From Bradyrhizobium sp. CB1717 (lineage in GTDB: Bacteria > Pseudomonadota > Alphaproteobacteria > Rhizobiales > Xanthobacteraceae): DNA of 64,000 bases. The notes below the pieces were generated by a model. That model was given only the letters and a program-made list of their open reading frames with translations, was not told the origin of the DNA and did no database searches. Positions 41,559 to 50,944 of this stretch are shown here, one piece after another (positions within the stretch are counted from its first letter, which is position 1; each line of letters starts with the position of its first letter). The position numbers and the translations under genes are program-made. The DNA lies in the NCBI RefSeq assembly GCF_029714325.1, contig NZ_CP121666.1, forward strand, positions 7,099,001 through 7,163,000. The letters run 5' to 3'.

Positions 41559-43286
41559 CTAGGCGGAAGTTCCTGCGACCACAGGCGTCGCCGCCACCCC
41601 ACCCTCCGCCAGATGCCGCCCGGCGATATACCCGAACGTCAACGCCGGGCCGAGCGTGATGCCCGGCCCCGGATAATTGCCATTCATGATCGAGCCCATG
41701 TCGTTGCCGCAGGCATAGAGGCCCGTGATCGGCGTACCATCCTCGCGCAACACGCGGGCCTGCGCATCAACCTTCATGCCGATCGCGGTGCCGAGATCGG
41801 CGGGATGGATGCGCATCGCGAAGAACGGCGCGCGCGCGATCGGTGCAACGCAAGGGTTCGGCTTGTGCGCGGCATCGCCGAGGTGGCGCTGATAGACGGT
41901 GCTGCCGCGGCCGAATTCGGGATCGCGCCCTTCCTTCGCACCTTCGTTGTAGCTCGCAATCGTCGCCGTGAGCGTGGACGGCTTGATGCCAATCTTCGCC
42001 GCCAGCTGTGCGATGTCAGGCGCCTCGACCAACTCGCCGCTCGCCACATAGCGCCGGACATTGCGCGTGAACGGCTTGATGCGACCGAGACCATAAGCCC
42101 ACAGGAACGCGCGGTCGCAGATCAGATGGAATGGTCGGTCCGGCTCGCCATTGCCATCACGCAGCATAGCGAGCACGAACTCGTGGTAGGACAGCGCCTC
42201 GTTGACGAAGCGGCGGCCCGCGGCATTGACCGCGATCACGCCGGGCTTGGCGCGGTCGGTCACCGTATGTGGGAAGACACCGCGGCTGCCGTCGGCGCGG
42301 CGGAACAGCGAGGCGGGCACCCAATAGGCCGGGCTGGTCGTGTCCGTGTTGAGGGCAGCACCGGCCGTCGCCGCAAGCCGAAGCCCATCACCATTGCCTG
42401 CTGTGTTGGTCGCCGACACAGATCCGGCCGCCGGCGGGAAGAAGCGTTTGCGCAACGTCGCGTCATGCGAGAAGCCGCCGGTCGCCAGCACCACGCCGCG
42501 TCGCGCGGCGATCGGGCGATCACGGGCGCCATGACGGATCACTACGCCGGCGACACGATCGCCTTGCATCGACAGATCCTCGACATCCGCGCTGAAGAGG
42601 ATCTCGACCTGCCGCGCGAGCAGCGAGGCGTATAATCGCGCCGCGAGCGCATTGCCGAGATGCAGCGTCGTGCCGCGCGGGCTGCGGAGCCGCTGCAACG
42701 CGTATACGGAAACCAGCCGCGCCGCGCGCAAGGTCGAACGCACCGACTTCCCGACCCGGCGCAGATGCGGAAGGTCGAGGCGATTGACCATCATCCCACC
42801 GAGCAACGTGAACTCCGGCAGCGGCGCGCGCAGCCGCGCAAAGCCCTGACCCAGCCGCGTGCCATCGAAAACCACCGGCTCCAGCACACGCCCGCCAGCT
42901 GTCGCGCCCAGCCGCTCCGGATAATAGTCCGGACAGACCTTCACCGGCTGCAGGTGCACTTCCGTGTGGGCTTCGAGCCAGGCGACTGCCTCCGGCCCGC
43001 GCGCGAGGAAGGCGGCACGCAAGCCCGCATTCGCAGGCTCAGGCACGGTGCTTGACAGGTACTGGACGGCATCGGTGATGCTATCGGTCAGCCCCGCTTC
43101 CCTCATTTTGGCATTGGCGGGGATCCAGACCATACCGCCCGACCACGCCGTGGTGCCGCCGACGAAGGCTGTCTTCTCGATCACCAGCACGCGCAGGCCT
43201 TCGACGGCAGCCACCGCCGCGGCGGTCATGCCGCCGGCGCCCGCGCCGATGACAATGACGTCGTAGGTCTCATGCGCCGGCATCAT
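41559..43286 (-). CDS. FAD-dependent oxidoreductase, 3-ketosteroid dehydrogenase/fumarate reductase type
   Basis: A 575-residue flavoprotein. DVIVIGAGAGGMTAAAVAAVEG is the FAD motif, followed by EKTAFVGGTTAWSGGMVWIPAN, a signature of the KstD/succinate-dehydrogenase-flavoprotein superfamily. Later blocks are GVVLATGGFSHD, GRRFVNEALSYHEFV and the C-terminal GLYACGNDMGSIMNGNYPGPGITLGPALTFGYIAGRH (in parts over about 525-560), which is strongly KstD-like. It probably dehydrogenates a steroid-like or alicyclic ketone, but other substrates are possible. No signal peptide. Monocistronic between repeats and the protease gene. Confidence 0.87.
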   Translation of the reverse strand: MMPAHETYDVIVIGAGAGGMTAAAVAAVEGLRVLVIEKTAFVGGTTAWSGGMVWIPANAKMREAGLTDSITDAVQYLSSTVPEPANAGLRAAFLARGPEAVAWLEAHTEVHLQPVKVCPDYYPERLGATAGGRVLEPVVFDGTRLGQGFARLRAPLPEFTLLGGMMVNRLDLPHLRRVGKSVRSTLRAARLVSVYALQRLRSPRGTTLHLGNALAARLYASLLARQVEILFSADVEDLSMQGDRVAGVVIRHGARDRPIAARRGVVLATGGFSHDATLRKRFFPPAAGSVSATNTAGNGDGLRLAATAGAALNTDTTSPAYWVPASLFRRADGSRGVFPHTVTDRAKPGVIAVNAAGRRFVNEALSYHEFVLAMLRDGNGEPDRPFHLICDRAFLWAYGLGRIKPFTRNVRRYVASGELVEAPDIAQLAAKIGIKPSTLTATIASYNEGAKEGRDPEFGRGSTVYQRHLGDAAHKPNPCVAPIARAPFFAMRIHPADLGTAIGMKVDAQARVLREDGTPITGLYACGNDMGSIMNGNYPGPGITLGPALTFGYIAGRHLAEGGVAATPVVAGTSA

Positions 43287-43344
43287 GCGGCGAGGGTCCG
43301 AGAACGAGGCATGACATCGTCATACCTCGCCCCAGCGCTCGCAG

Positions 43345-44364
43345 CTAGCGCGCCGGCTTGCGCTCTACGGGATCGATGTCGATCGCCCGCAGACGGCCGA
43401 GCCGCAGCACGTCCATGGCCAGCCGGCGGCCGATCCGGTCGCGGTCGAGCACGCGGATCAGGTCGTCGACGCCGTTGATCTCGACGCCATCGAGCCTGAT
43501 CACGACGTCGCCGGGCAACAGGCCCGCCTTCGCCGCCGGCCCGTCCGGCTCGATCTGCGCGAGCAGCGCGCCCATCTTGTTCTCGACGCCGGCCACGACC
43601 GCGTGCCGTCGCGGGACCGGCGCGGTCTGCCCGGCGACGCCGATATAGGCGCGGCGGACATAGCCGTGGCGGATGATCTCCGACAGCACGAATTGCGCGG
43701 TGTTGCTGGCGACCGCGAAGCAGATGCCCTGCGCGCCGTTGATGATGGCCGTGTTGATGCCGATCACCTCGGCATTCGACGAGACCAGCGGCCCGCCGGA
43801 ATTACCGGGGTTGAGCGCGGCATCGGTCTGGATCACGTCCTCGATGGTGCGGCCGCTGACCGAGCGGATCGAGCGCCCGAGCGCCGAAACCACGCCGGCG
43901 GTCACTGTCGACTCGAAGCCGAGCGGGTTGCCGATCGCGATCACGAGCTGGCCACGACGTAACGTCTTGGAGTTGCCGAGCGCAGCATAGGGCAAGTCGC
44001 GCACGCCATTGGCGCGCAGCAACGCCAGATCCGTATCCGGATCGACGCCGAGCACCTGGGCGTCGCCGACATGGCCTTCGACATCCCGCAGCCGGATCTC
44101 CTTGGACGAGCCGACCACGTGGCTGTTGGTAAGGACGAGTCCGTCCGGCGAGATCACGATGCCCGAGCCGAGCCCGCCGCGCTCGCGGCCGTTCGGTACC
44201 TTGGGACCGGTCTCGACGCGCACGACCGCAGGGCCGACACGGTCGGTGACGTCGATCACGGCATTGGAATAGGCGTCCAGCAGCGCCCGGTCATCGGCCG
44301 GGGCAGCCGCCACCGTTCGCGATGACGGTGCGTCATCGGCGATATCTGATGTAAAATCCAGCAT
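43345..44364 (-). CDS. DegP/HtrA-like trypsin-type serine protease with one PDZ domain
   Basis: A 339-residue protein with the S1C triad His82 (LTNSHVVG), Asp112 (DPDTDLALLR) and Ser189 (NPGNSGGPL), and a single PDZ domain at about 250-335 (GALLAQIEPDGPAAKAGLLPGD). Unlike typical HtrA proteins it has no signal peptide or membrane anchor: the N-terminus MLDFTSDIADDAPSSRTV is acidic and hydrophilic. It may be cytoplasmic, use another export route, or be mis-started. No upstream in-frame hydrophobic extension was noticed. Confidence 0.88.
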   Translation of the reverse strand: MLDFTSDIADDAPSSRTVAAAPADDRALLDAYSNAVIDVTDRVGPAVVRVETGPKVPNGRERGGLGSGIVISPDGLVLTNSHVVGSSKEIRLRDVEGHVGDAQVLGVDPDTDLALLRANGVRDLPYAALGNSKTLRRGQLVIAIGNPLGFESTVTAGVVSALGRSIRSVSGRTIEDVIQTDAALNPGNSGGPLVSSNAEVIGINTAIINGAQGICFAVASNTAQFVLSEIIRHGYVRRAYIGVAGQTAPVPRRHAVVAGVENKMGALLAQIEPDGPAAKAGLLPGDVVIRLDGVEINGVDDLIRVLDRDRIGRRLAMDVLRLGRLRAIDIDPVERKPAR

Positions 44365-44467
44365 GGTAGGAGTCCTTGAGGCTCACACAGATGGTGGCCT
44401 GCTCCCTCCAGCGCAAGGGACCCGTCTGGGGCGCAAGGCTGGGCTGCCCAGTGGACTGCCCAGGTGG

Positions 44468-44917
44468 CTAGGGCGCCCGCCGCAGCGTGCCTGCCCTCGC
44501 CTTGACTGGATCGAGCAACGACCAGTCGCCGTCCGGGAGCACATGCCCCTTCGGGAACGGCGCGCGCAGCTCCAGCCCGAGCGAACGCAGCACGCGGTCG
44601 TCGCGGTAGTAGCATTGCAAGATGACGCGGACGAGGGTTGCGGCAGCGACGCCGCCGGAGCTGCGGAGCTGCCGCGCCACGCCGTCTCGCGCGTCGGGCG
44701 CGAGGTCGGCGAGCGGCATCCCCGCGAGCCGCGCCAGATGGTCGAGCGCAGCCGCCACCGACCCGGTGTCCCGGCCGAGGGTTGCAAGGATGTCGGCCTG
44801 GATGATGTCGTCATCGGCGCCGGGGACGCGATATTCCTCGCTTGGTGGAATGATCATCGCGGCGATGGTGCGCAAGTCCTGGCGCTGCCGCGGCGTGAGG
44901 GTGAACTGATCAGTCAT
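44468..44917 (-). CDS. Gluconate 2-dehydrogenase subunit 3-like small protein
   Basis: A 149-residue protein with LTPRQRQDLRTIAAMIIPPSEEY near the N-terminus and CYYRDDRVLRSLGLELRAPFPKGHVL in the C-terminal third. This profile matches the small subunits that accompany membrane-associated GMC dehydrogenases. It lacks the Tat signal that many such subunits have. The GMC oxidoreductase gene lies upstream on the same strand, separated by an intergenic repeat, and the pair probably forms one enzyme. Function inferred from the neighbour. Confidence 0.75.
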   Translation of the reverse strand: MTDQFTLTPRQRQDLRTIAAMIIPPSEEYRVPGADDDIIQADILATLGRDTGSVAAALDHLARLAGMPLADLAPDARDGVARQLRSSGGVAAATLVRVILQCYYRDDRVLRSLGLELRAPFPKGHVLPDGDWSLLDPVKARAGTLRRAP

Positions 44918-44960
44918 GGCATGCTCTCATTGGTTCTTTCCCGCCGCAAAGACGGTGCGC

Positions 44961-45088
44961 TCCGTCCCCCCGCTCGCGGGGGAGGGTTGGGGAGAGGGTG
45001 TCTCCACAGAGGGGCTCCCCCAGAGGAGAGAGCCCTCACCCGGCACTTCGTGCCGACCTCTCCCGCAAGCGGGAGAGGTGCAGGGAGC
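44961..45088. repeat. Intergenic repeat between GMC gene and its small subunit
   Basis: Contains CCCCCGCTCGCGGGGGAGGG, GCACTTCGTGC and CTCTCCCGCAAGCGGGAGAGG hairpins linked by GGGGAGAGGGTG and AGCCCTCACCC blocks. It is related in style to the element at 52831-52978, and would fold strongly within the transcript joining the two genes. Confidence 0.8.
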
Positions 45089-45116
45089 GCGCGGCTGCGT
45101 TTGAATGCAATCATGA

Positions 45117-46715
45117 TCAGTCGAACAAATTGGCGAGGCGCTGCTTCATCTGGTCGGCGATGTAGAGCGCGAGGGCCTGGATGGTGGAGGTCGGGTTCAC
45201 GCCGCCGGAGGTGACGAAGATGCTGCCGTCGACGATGAAGAGGTTCTTCACGTCGTGCGAGCGGCCCCATTCGTTGACGACGGAGCGCTCGGGGTCGGTG
45301 CCCATCCGCGCCGTGCCGAGCAAATGCCAGCCGCCCCACGGGATCGGCGAGTTGACGCAGATGTCGCTCGCTCCCGCGGTCTCGAGAAACTCCCGGCCGC
45401 GCGCCAGCGCATGCTCCATCATCTTCCGGCTGTTCTCGCTGATGGTGTAGTCGATCTTCGGCGCGGGAATGCCGTGACTGTCCTTCAGCACGGGATCGAG
45501 CGTGACGCGATTGTGCTCCTCCGGCAGGTCCTCGCAGATTGCGGAGAAACCCAGGCGATGGCCGTTGAGCTTGCGAAAGACGCGATGATGATCCTCGCCC
45601 CACGGCAAAATGCTCTTCTGCTCGCTGACGACGGCCTCGAACACCGGCCCTGCCCCGCGCACGAACTGGACGCCGTAGCCGCGCACGAAGCCGCGCGACA
45701 GGTCGGTGTCATACCATTCCTTGCTCCACAGACAGGTCGGCGGCGCACGGTTGGAGTCGGTCGGCTCCTTCACATAGCCGTAGATCTGCGCATAGGGGTG
45801 GAACATCAGGTTCTTGCCGACGAGACCCGACGAATTGGCAAGGCCGTTCGGGAAGCGCGAGGACGCCGAGTTCAGCAGCAGCCGCGGCGTGCCGACGCCG
45901 TTGCAGGCGATGATGACGACATGCGCGGGCTGAAACTGCTCGACCCCGTCCTTGTCGTAATAGACCACGCCCGAGGCCATGCCGTTCTCGTCGGTGGTGA
46001 TCTCGCGCACGCGGCAATGGGTGCGCAGCTCGACGCCGGCGCGGATCGCATGCGGCCAATAGGTGATGTCGGTGGAGGACTTTGCGCCTTGCGCGCAGGC
46101 CGGCGTGCAATGGCCGAGATTGATGCAGCGCGCCCGGCCCTCATAGTCTGTGGTCGCGACCGTGGTGTCCGACGGCCACCAGTGCCAGCCCCGCTTGTTC
46201 ATGGCCTTGCCGATGATGGCGCCGGACAATCCCATCGGCTGCTGCGGCATTGGCGGGTGGGTCAGCGGAGAGAGCGGATCGCCTGATAGACCCGACGTGC
46301 CCATGATGCGATCGTTCTCTTCGAAGAACGGGGTCAGCGCGTCGTAGTCGATCGGCCAGTCGTCGGCGACGCCGTCGAGCGTCTTCACCTTGAAGTCGGA
46401 AGGGTGCAGCCGCGGCCAGTGCGCGGTGTACATCACCGTGGAGCCGCCGACCGCATTGTAGTTCACGACCTTGATCGGCGAATTGTCGTCGTTGATCGGG
46501 TAGTCTTCGGGGCGGCCGCGGACGTTGGGGCTCGACGACCACTCGCCGTAGAACTTGGCCTCCCAGTCCCGGCCCGTGCTGGGATATTCCGCCGGGTTCA
46601 TCCAGCCGCCCTGCTCCAGGCAGACGATGTGCATCTTGGTTTCGGCCAGCGACCACGCCACCGCCGCGCCCGATGCGCCGGCGCCGATGATCAGGACGTC
46701 CACGGGGTCTTTCAT
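45117..46715 (-). CDS. GMC-family FAD oxidoreductase
   Basis: A 532-residue flavoenzyme. It has VLIIGAGASGAAVAWSLAE, YNAVGGSTVMYTAHWPRLH (FAD-attachment region), CTPACAQGAKSSTDITYWP, IIACNGVGTPRLLLNSAS and the catalytic His in WGGWHLLGTARMG, ending GVNPTSTIQALALYIADQ. This matches the gluconate/sorbitol/choline-type dehydrogenase subgroup. The start at 46715 follows GAGGAAGAGG; the longer frame adds 118 unsupported residues. No signal peptide is obvious. It probably works with the small subunit-3-like protein encoded downstream. Confidence 0.9.
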   Translation of the reverse strand: MKDPVDVLIIGAGASGAAVAWSLAETKMHIVCLEQGGWMNPAEYPSTGRDWEAKFYGEWSSSPNVRGRPEDYPINDDNSPIKVVNYNAVGGSTVMYTAHWPRLHPSDFKVKTLDGVADDWPIDYDALTPFFEENDRIMGTSGLSGDPLSPLTHPPMPQQPMGLSGAIIGKAMNKRGWHWWPSDTTVATTDYEGRARCINLGHCTPACAQGAKSSTDITYWPHAIRAGVELRTHCRVREITTDENGMASGVVYYDKDGVEQFQPAHVVIIACNGVGTPRLLLNSASSRFPNGLANSSGLVGKNLMFHPYAQIYGYVKEPTDSNRAPPTCLWSKEWYDTDLSRGFVRGYGVQFVRGAGPVFEAVVSEQKSILPWGEDHHRVFRKLNGHRLGFSAICEDLPEEHNRVTLDPVLKDSHGIPAPKIDYTISENSRKMMEHALARGREFLETAGASDICVNSPIPWGGWHLLGTARMGTDPERSVVNEWGRSHDVKNLFIVDGSIFVTSGGVNPTSTIQALALYIADQMKQRLANLFD

Positions 46716-46914
46716 CGCAACCTCTTCCTCCCCCTCGCCGCTTACGGGCGATTCGGCCTTTCGCGCTCCGCGAGGCCGGCAAACGATAGGGGCAGAGCTG
46801 CGGCCGAGTAAAGCCGCAGGCCCGGAATGTCGCACTTCGCAGGGCGCAGACCATTGGTATCGCCACGTCCGGATGCTAGGAACAGGGCGCATGAGCCATC
46901 GATAGCGAGACCGC

Positions 46915-47703
46915 ATGTCCTTCCGAAATTTCTTTGCCGCCGCCCGCGCTTTTGCGCTCGTTTTGTTTTTCATCTTGTCCGGAGTTCTGGCGTCGTCCGA
47001 GCCGGCCTCCGCCCTGACCGCTGTCGCGACGGCCCGCGACGGCAACTCCATCCAACTCGGCGACGTCACCTACCGGCTCGACGGCGTCGACGCGCCCGAG
47101 CTGGACCAGGTCTGCATCGACGATCACGCCGATCCCTGGACCTGCGGCATCGAGGCCCGCGACCAGCTGACGAAGCTGATCAACAAGCGCTCCGTGCGCT
47201 GCGACGATGTCGGGCCGGAAAAGAGTTTCGGCAAACGCCACCGCGCCATCTGCACGGCCGAGGGCGACAAGGCGACCTTGAACGAGCAGCTGGTCAAGCT
47301 CGGCTATGCCATCGCCCGCGAACCGATCAAGGCGAACGTCAAGCCGGCGGCGGCCGAGGCGAAGACGGCCGTCGCCGGGATCTGGAAGGGCTGCTTTGTT
47401 GCGCCGCAAGAATTCCGCAGTGGCAAGAAGGACGGTGCGCTGCTGGGCGCCGCCTGCCGCTCCGACCGCGACAAGGAGATCCGCGCCGTGCTGTTCCCGG
47501 ACGAGCTGACGATGCCGCCGAGCTGCAGCATCAAGGGCAAGCTCGCGGTGCGTGCGCGGGTCACCGGCAATATCGGCATCTATCATTTGCGGGGCTGCCC
47601 GAGCTATCCCGCAACCACCAAGCCGGACCGCTGGTTCTGCTCCGAGGACGACGCCCAGGCCGCCGGCTTCCGCAAGGCCTATAATTGCCGCCGGCCAAAG
47701 TGA
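46915..47703 (+). CDS. Secreted thermonuclease-like (SNase fold) protein
   Basis: A 262-residue protein with a signal peptide (ending near SEPASALTA). The SNase beta-barrel is seen in [23 protein letters not shown], where the Arg/Asp pair of the active site lies, followed by [17 protein letters not shown]. The C-terminal 110 residues form an extension with paired cysteines and the family-typical end [27 protein letters not shown]. It is expected in the periplasm or outside. Whether all catalytic residues are kept is not certain. Confidence 0.82.
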   Translation: MSFRNFFAAARAFALVLFFILSGVLASSEPASALTAVATARDGNSIQLGDVTYRLDGVDAPELDQVCIDDHADPWTCGIEARDQLTKLINKRSVRCDDVGPEKSFGKRHRAICTAEGDKATLNEQLVKLGYAIAREPIKANVKPAAAEAKTAVAGIWKGCFVAPQEFRSGKKDGALLGAACRSDRDKEIRAVLFPDELTMPPSCSIKGKLAVRARVTGNIGIYHLRGCPSYPATTKPDRWFCSEDDAQAAGFRKAYNCRRPK

Positions 47704-47822
47704 AAAATTCCTTCACGCACGCGTGAGTGGTAGTCCGAGACCGTATTGATCCGGAATTGAACTTCGGCGGGAGTTGCTGCACTTATCAAAGTGCGCACGC
47801 GCTTTGCGCGAGCGCTTCCTTG

Positions 47823-47908
47823 GCAGACGATCCTCATCGGATTGTCTTTGCTTGGGCGTTTCCTCCCTAGACTTGGGCCGCTTGTCACAACAAGCGGCTC
47901 TTCTTTTT
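47823..47908 (+). ncRNA. Candidate MmgR/alpha-r8-type trans-acting small RNA
   Basis: Three elements in order: a 9-bp hairpin AGACGATCC-TCATC-GGATTGTCT (47825-47847), an unpaired decamer TTTCCTCCCT (47859-47868) able to pair with Shine-Dalgarno sequences, and a Rho-independent terminator GCCGCTTGT-CACA-ACAAGCGGC followed by TCTTCTTTTT (47877-47908). To my recollection this decamer is the invariant core of the alphaproteobacterial MmgR family, which limits polyhydroxybutyrate accumulation in Sinorhizobium. The 5' end and promoter are not resolved. It lies in an intergenic gap, convergent to cyoD. Confidence 0.65.
47877..47908 (+). terminator. Rho-independent terminator
   Basis: A 9-bp GC-rich stem (GCCGCTTGT / ACAAGCGGC), 4-nt loop and T-rich tail TCTTCTTTTT. 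It ends the candidate small RNA and would also stop read-through from the nuclease gene. Confidence 0.85.
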
Positions 47909-47916
47909 GGGGGTCC

Positions 47917-48306
47917 CTACGTCCGCATCCGCATGATCTGGTCCATCGGCGGCATGTTCCCGTTCAGATGCGACATGATCCAGACGGTGCCGCCGACCAC
48001 CAGGAAGACGACCAGCAGCCCGAAGGCCAGCGCCAGCACGTTGTTGGTGTTATCAGGGCCCGTGGTGATGTGCAGGAAGAACACCAGGTGCACGCCCATC
48101 TGCGCGATCGCCAGCACGATCAGCGCGACCGGGATCGAAGGCTGCCAGACCAGATCGGTGCCGGCGATGAAGAACGACGTCGCCGTGAGCAACAGCGCCA
48201 GAACAAGACCGACGACATAACCCAGGATCCGCTCACCGACACTATGCTGCTCTTCCTCGCCCGGCGCGAGATCGTGCCCGGTCGGAATATGCGTCTGATC
48301 GCTCAT
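47917..48306 (-). CDS. cyoD: Cytochrome o ubiquinol oxidase subunit IV
   Basis: A 129-residue protein with three membrane segments (LGYVVGLVLALLLTATSFFIAG, IPVALIVLAIAQMGVHLVFF in part, and LALAFGLLVVFLVVGGTVW) and the IAQMGVHLVFFLHI signature of CyoD. It assists assembly of the quinol oxidase. The ATG at 48306 overlaps the cyoC stop by 4 nt. Last gene of the cyo operon; a cyoE-like haem O synthase gene does not follow. Confidence 0.9.
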   Translation of the reverse strand: MSDQTHIPTGHDLAPGEEEQHSVGERILGYVVGLVLALLLTATSFFIAGTDLVWQPSIPVALIVLAIAQMGVHLVFFLHITTGPDNTNNVLALAFGLLVVFLVVGGTVWIMSHLNGNMPPMDQIMRMRT

Positions 48307-48944
48307 GGGGCACCCCCAAGCAGGTAGACGACGGAGAACACCCCGACCCAGATGATGTCGAGTGCGTGCCAGAACAGCGCAAAGCACATCATCCGCCGCA
48401 ACACGTCGGCGCGAAAGCCTTTCGCGAAGACCTGAGCCATCATGGTGAGCAGCCAGAGCACTCCGGCGGAGACGTGCAGACCGTGGCAGCCGACCAGCGA
48501 GAAGAACGACGTCAGGAAGGCGCTGCGCGAGGGGCCATAGCCGCGCGCGACGAGATCGGCGAATTCGCGGAACTCGATAACGAGAAAGATCACGCCGAGC
48601 ACGCAGGTCACGGCCATGCCGAGATAGAACCAGAACCGGTTGCGCACGTCGGCGGCAATGCTGGCCATGCCGCAGGTAAAACTCGACAGCAGCAGGCACA
48701 CCGTCTCGATCGCGACGTTCCGCTGCTCGAATATCTCCGCCCCGCTGGGGCCGCCGGCGGTCTGGCCGGACAGCACCGCATAAGCCGCGAAGAAGCAGGA
48801 GAACATCACGATGTCGGAGAGCAGGAAAACCCAGAAACCGTAGGCAGTGACGATCCGCTTCGATGCGGGCCCGGGATGCTCGATGACGACCCCGATGTGA
48901 TGGGGATCGGCGTGCGCATGGCCGACGGCTGCTGTCATCGACAT
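48303..48944 (-). CDS. cyoC: Cytochrome o ubiquinol oxidase subunit III
   Basis: A 213-residue membrane protein with five hydrophobic segments. Typical CyoC blocks are GFWVFLLSDIVMFSCFFAAYAV, FTCGMASIA, FFSLVGCHGLHVSAGVLWLL and LFWHALDIIWVGVFSVVYL. It has no metal site and stabilises subunit I. The start and stop overlap the neighbouring cyo genes (1 nt with cyoB, 4 nt with cyoD). Confidence 0.92.
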   Translation of the reverse strand: MSMTAAVGHAHADPHHIGVVIEHPGPASKRIVTAYGFWVFLLSDIVMFSCFFAAYAVLSGQTAGGPSGAEIFEQRNVAIETVCLLLSSFTCGMASIAADVRNRFWFYLGMAVTCVLGVIFLVIEFREFADLVARGYGPSRSAFLTSFFSLVGCHGLHVSAGVLWLLTMMAQVFAKGFRADVLRRMMCFALFWHALDIIWVGVFSVVYLLGGAP

Positions 48945-50944
48945 CAGACCGCTCCCGCCATGCTGACGAGGCTGCGCCGCTCCTCGAGATTGACGCGATC
49001 GATGCGGGCAACCTCCTCCGCGGGAATCACGTATTCGTCATGGTCGCGCCAGGCGAACACGACAAAGGTCGCGAACGCGCCGAGGCCGCCCAGGATCACC
49101 ATCCACCAGATATGCCAGATCAGCGCAAAGCCCATGATCGAGGCAAAGAACGCGCAGATGAATCCGGTCGGCGAGTTCCGGGGCATCTCGATGTCCTGAT
49201 ATTCCGGCACGTCATGTTCGAACGATTGCTGCTGTGCGCGGGTCTTCATATCCCAATAGGCATCCTCACCGCGAACATCGGGATGGAAGGCAAAATTGAA
49301 CACCGGCGGCGGCGAGGACGTCGCCCATTCCAGCGAGCGGCCGTCCCAGGGATCGCCGGTGCGGTCGCGTAGCGCCTCGCGATTGCGGATGCTGACCACG
49401 AGCTGCATGATCTGGCAGATCACCCCGATCGACAGCACGGCCATTCCGATTGCCGCGACGATCATCCAGGGCCGCCACGCTGCGACGTCATAGTGCTGCA
49501 GGCGCCTGGTCATGCCGAGCATGCCGGCGATGTAGAGCGGCATGAAGGTGACGTAGAAGCCCGTGAAGGTGAACCAGAACGCGGCCTTGCCCCAGCGCTC
49601 GTCGAGGCGGAAGCCGAATGCCTTCGGAAACCAGTATTCGAAACCGGCGAAGGCGCCGAACAGCACGCCGCCGATGATGACGTTGTGGAAGTGCGCGACC
49701 AGGAACATGCTGTTGTGGAGCATGAAGTCCGCCGGCGGCACCGCGACCAGCACGCCTGTCAATCCGCCGATGATGAAGGTAACCATGAAGCCGACCGACC
49801 ACAGCATCGGAGTCGCGAAGCGGATGCGGCCGCCATACATCGTGAACAGCCAGTTGTAGATCTTCACGCCGGTCGGTATCGCGATGATCATGCTGGCGAT
49901 GCCGAAGATGGCATTCACGTCCGGCCCTGCGCCCATGGTGAAGAAATGGTGCAGCCAGACCATGAAGGAGACGACACAGATCGCCATGGTCGCGAGCACC
50001 ATCGAGCGATAGCCGAACAGCGCCTTGCCCGAGAAGGTCGACACCACCTCGGAGAAGATGCCGAAGGCCGGCAGCACGAGGATGTAGACCTCCGGATGTC
50101 CCCAGGCCCAGATCAAATTCATGAACATCATGACGTTGCCGCCGGCTTCATTCGTGAAGAAGTGAAAGCCGAGGTAGCGGTCGAGCAAGAGCATCGCGAG
50201 CGTCGCGGTGAGGATCGGAAACGCGGCGACGATGAGGAGGTTCGAGGCCAGCGTGGTCCAGCAGAACATCGGCATGCGCAGATAGTTCATGCCCCTCGTG
50301 CGCAGCTTCAGCACCGTGGTCACGAGATTGATGCCGGCGACCAGCGTGCCGACACCGGATATCTGCAGCGACCAGGCGTAATAGTCGACGCCGACGCCCG
50401 GTGAATAGGACAATCCCGACAGCGGCGGAAAGGCGAGCCAGCCGGTGCGCGCGAACTCGCCGACTACCAGCGAGATATTGACCAGCAGCGCACCGGTCGC
50501 GGTCAGCCAGAAGCCGACCGAATTGAGCGTCGGGAAGGCAACGTCGCGGACGCCGAGCTGGAGGGGCACGACGAGGTTCATCAGCCCGATCACGAACGGC
50601 ATCGCCACGAAGAAGATCATGATGGTGCCGTGCGCCGAGAAGATCTGGTTGTAGTGCTCCGGCGGCAGATAGCCCTGCGACTGGAAGGCGACCGCCTGCT
50701 GGATCCGCATCATGATGGCGTCGCTGCCGCCGCGCAGCAGCATCACCGAGGCCAGCAGGATGTACATGACGCCGATGCGCTTGTGATCGACGCTGGTGAT
50801 CCATTCATCCCAGAGATAAGGCAGATGTCCCTTCACCACGACCCAGATCAGCACGGCGAGGATCGCAACCAGCACCACCGCGCCGGCAACGAGCGGAATG
50901 GGCTGGTCGAACGGAATGGCCGACCAGTCGAGCTTACCGAGCAT
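48944..50944 (-). CDS. cyoB: Cytochrome o ubiquinol oxidase subunit I
   Basis: A 666-residue haem-copper oxidase with about 15 membrane segments. [16 protein letters not shown] (low-spin haem His), [17 protein letters not shown] (CuB His and cross-linked Tyr) and [17 protein letters not shown] (two CuB His) are all present, followed by [13 protein letters not shown] with the haem ligands. It reduces oxygen with electrons from ubiquinol and pumps protons. I start at 50944 ([13 protein letters not shown]) because GGAGG lies 6 nt before it; a GTG at 50956 would include that site in the coding region. Confidence 0.94.
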   Translation of the reverse strand: MLGKLDWSAIPFDQPIPLVAGAVVLVAILAVLIWVVVKGHLPYLWDEWITSVDHKRIGVMYILLASVMLLRGGSDAIMMRIQQAVAFQSQGYLPPEHYNQIFSAHGTIMIFFVAMPFVIGLMNLVVPLQLGVRDVAFPTLNSVGFWLTATGALLVNISLVVGEFARTGWLAFPPLSGLSYSPGVGVDYYAWSLQISGVGTLVAGINLVTTVLKLRTRGMNYLRMPMFCWTTLASNLLIVAAFPILTATLAMLLLDRYLGFHFFTNEAGGNVMMFMNLIWAWGHPEVYILVLPAFGIFSEVVSTFSGKALFGYRSMVLATMAICVVSFMVWLHHFFTMGAGPDVNAIFGIASMIIAIPTGVKIYNWLFTMYGGRIRFATPMLWSVGFMVTFIIGGLTGVLVAVPPADFMLHNSMFLVAHFHNVIIGGVLFGAFAGFEYWFPKAFGFRLDERWGKAAFWFTFTGFYVTFMPLYIAGMLGMTRRLQHYDVAAWRPWMIVAAIGMAVLSIGVICQIMQLVVSIRNREALRDRTGDPWDGRSLEWATSSPPPVFNFAFHPDVRGEDAYWDMKTRAQQQSFEHDVPEYQDIEMPRNSPTGFICAFFASIMGFALIWHIWWMVILGGLGAFATFVVFAWRDHDEYVIPAEEVARIDRVNLEERRSLVSMAGAV

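Noticed and set aside
48366..50404. Plus-strand frames across cyoC and cyoB
   Set aside because: Antisense shadows of membrane genes with all haem and copper ligands intact.
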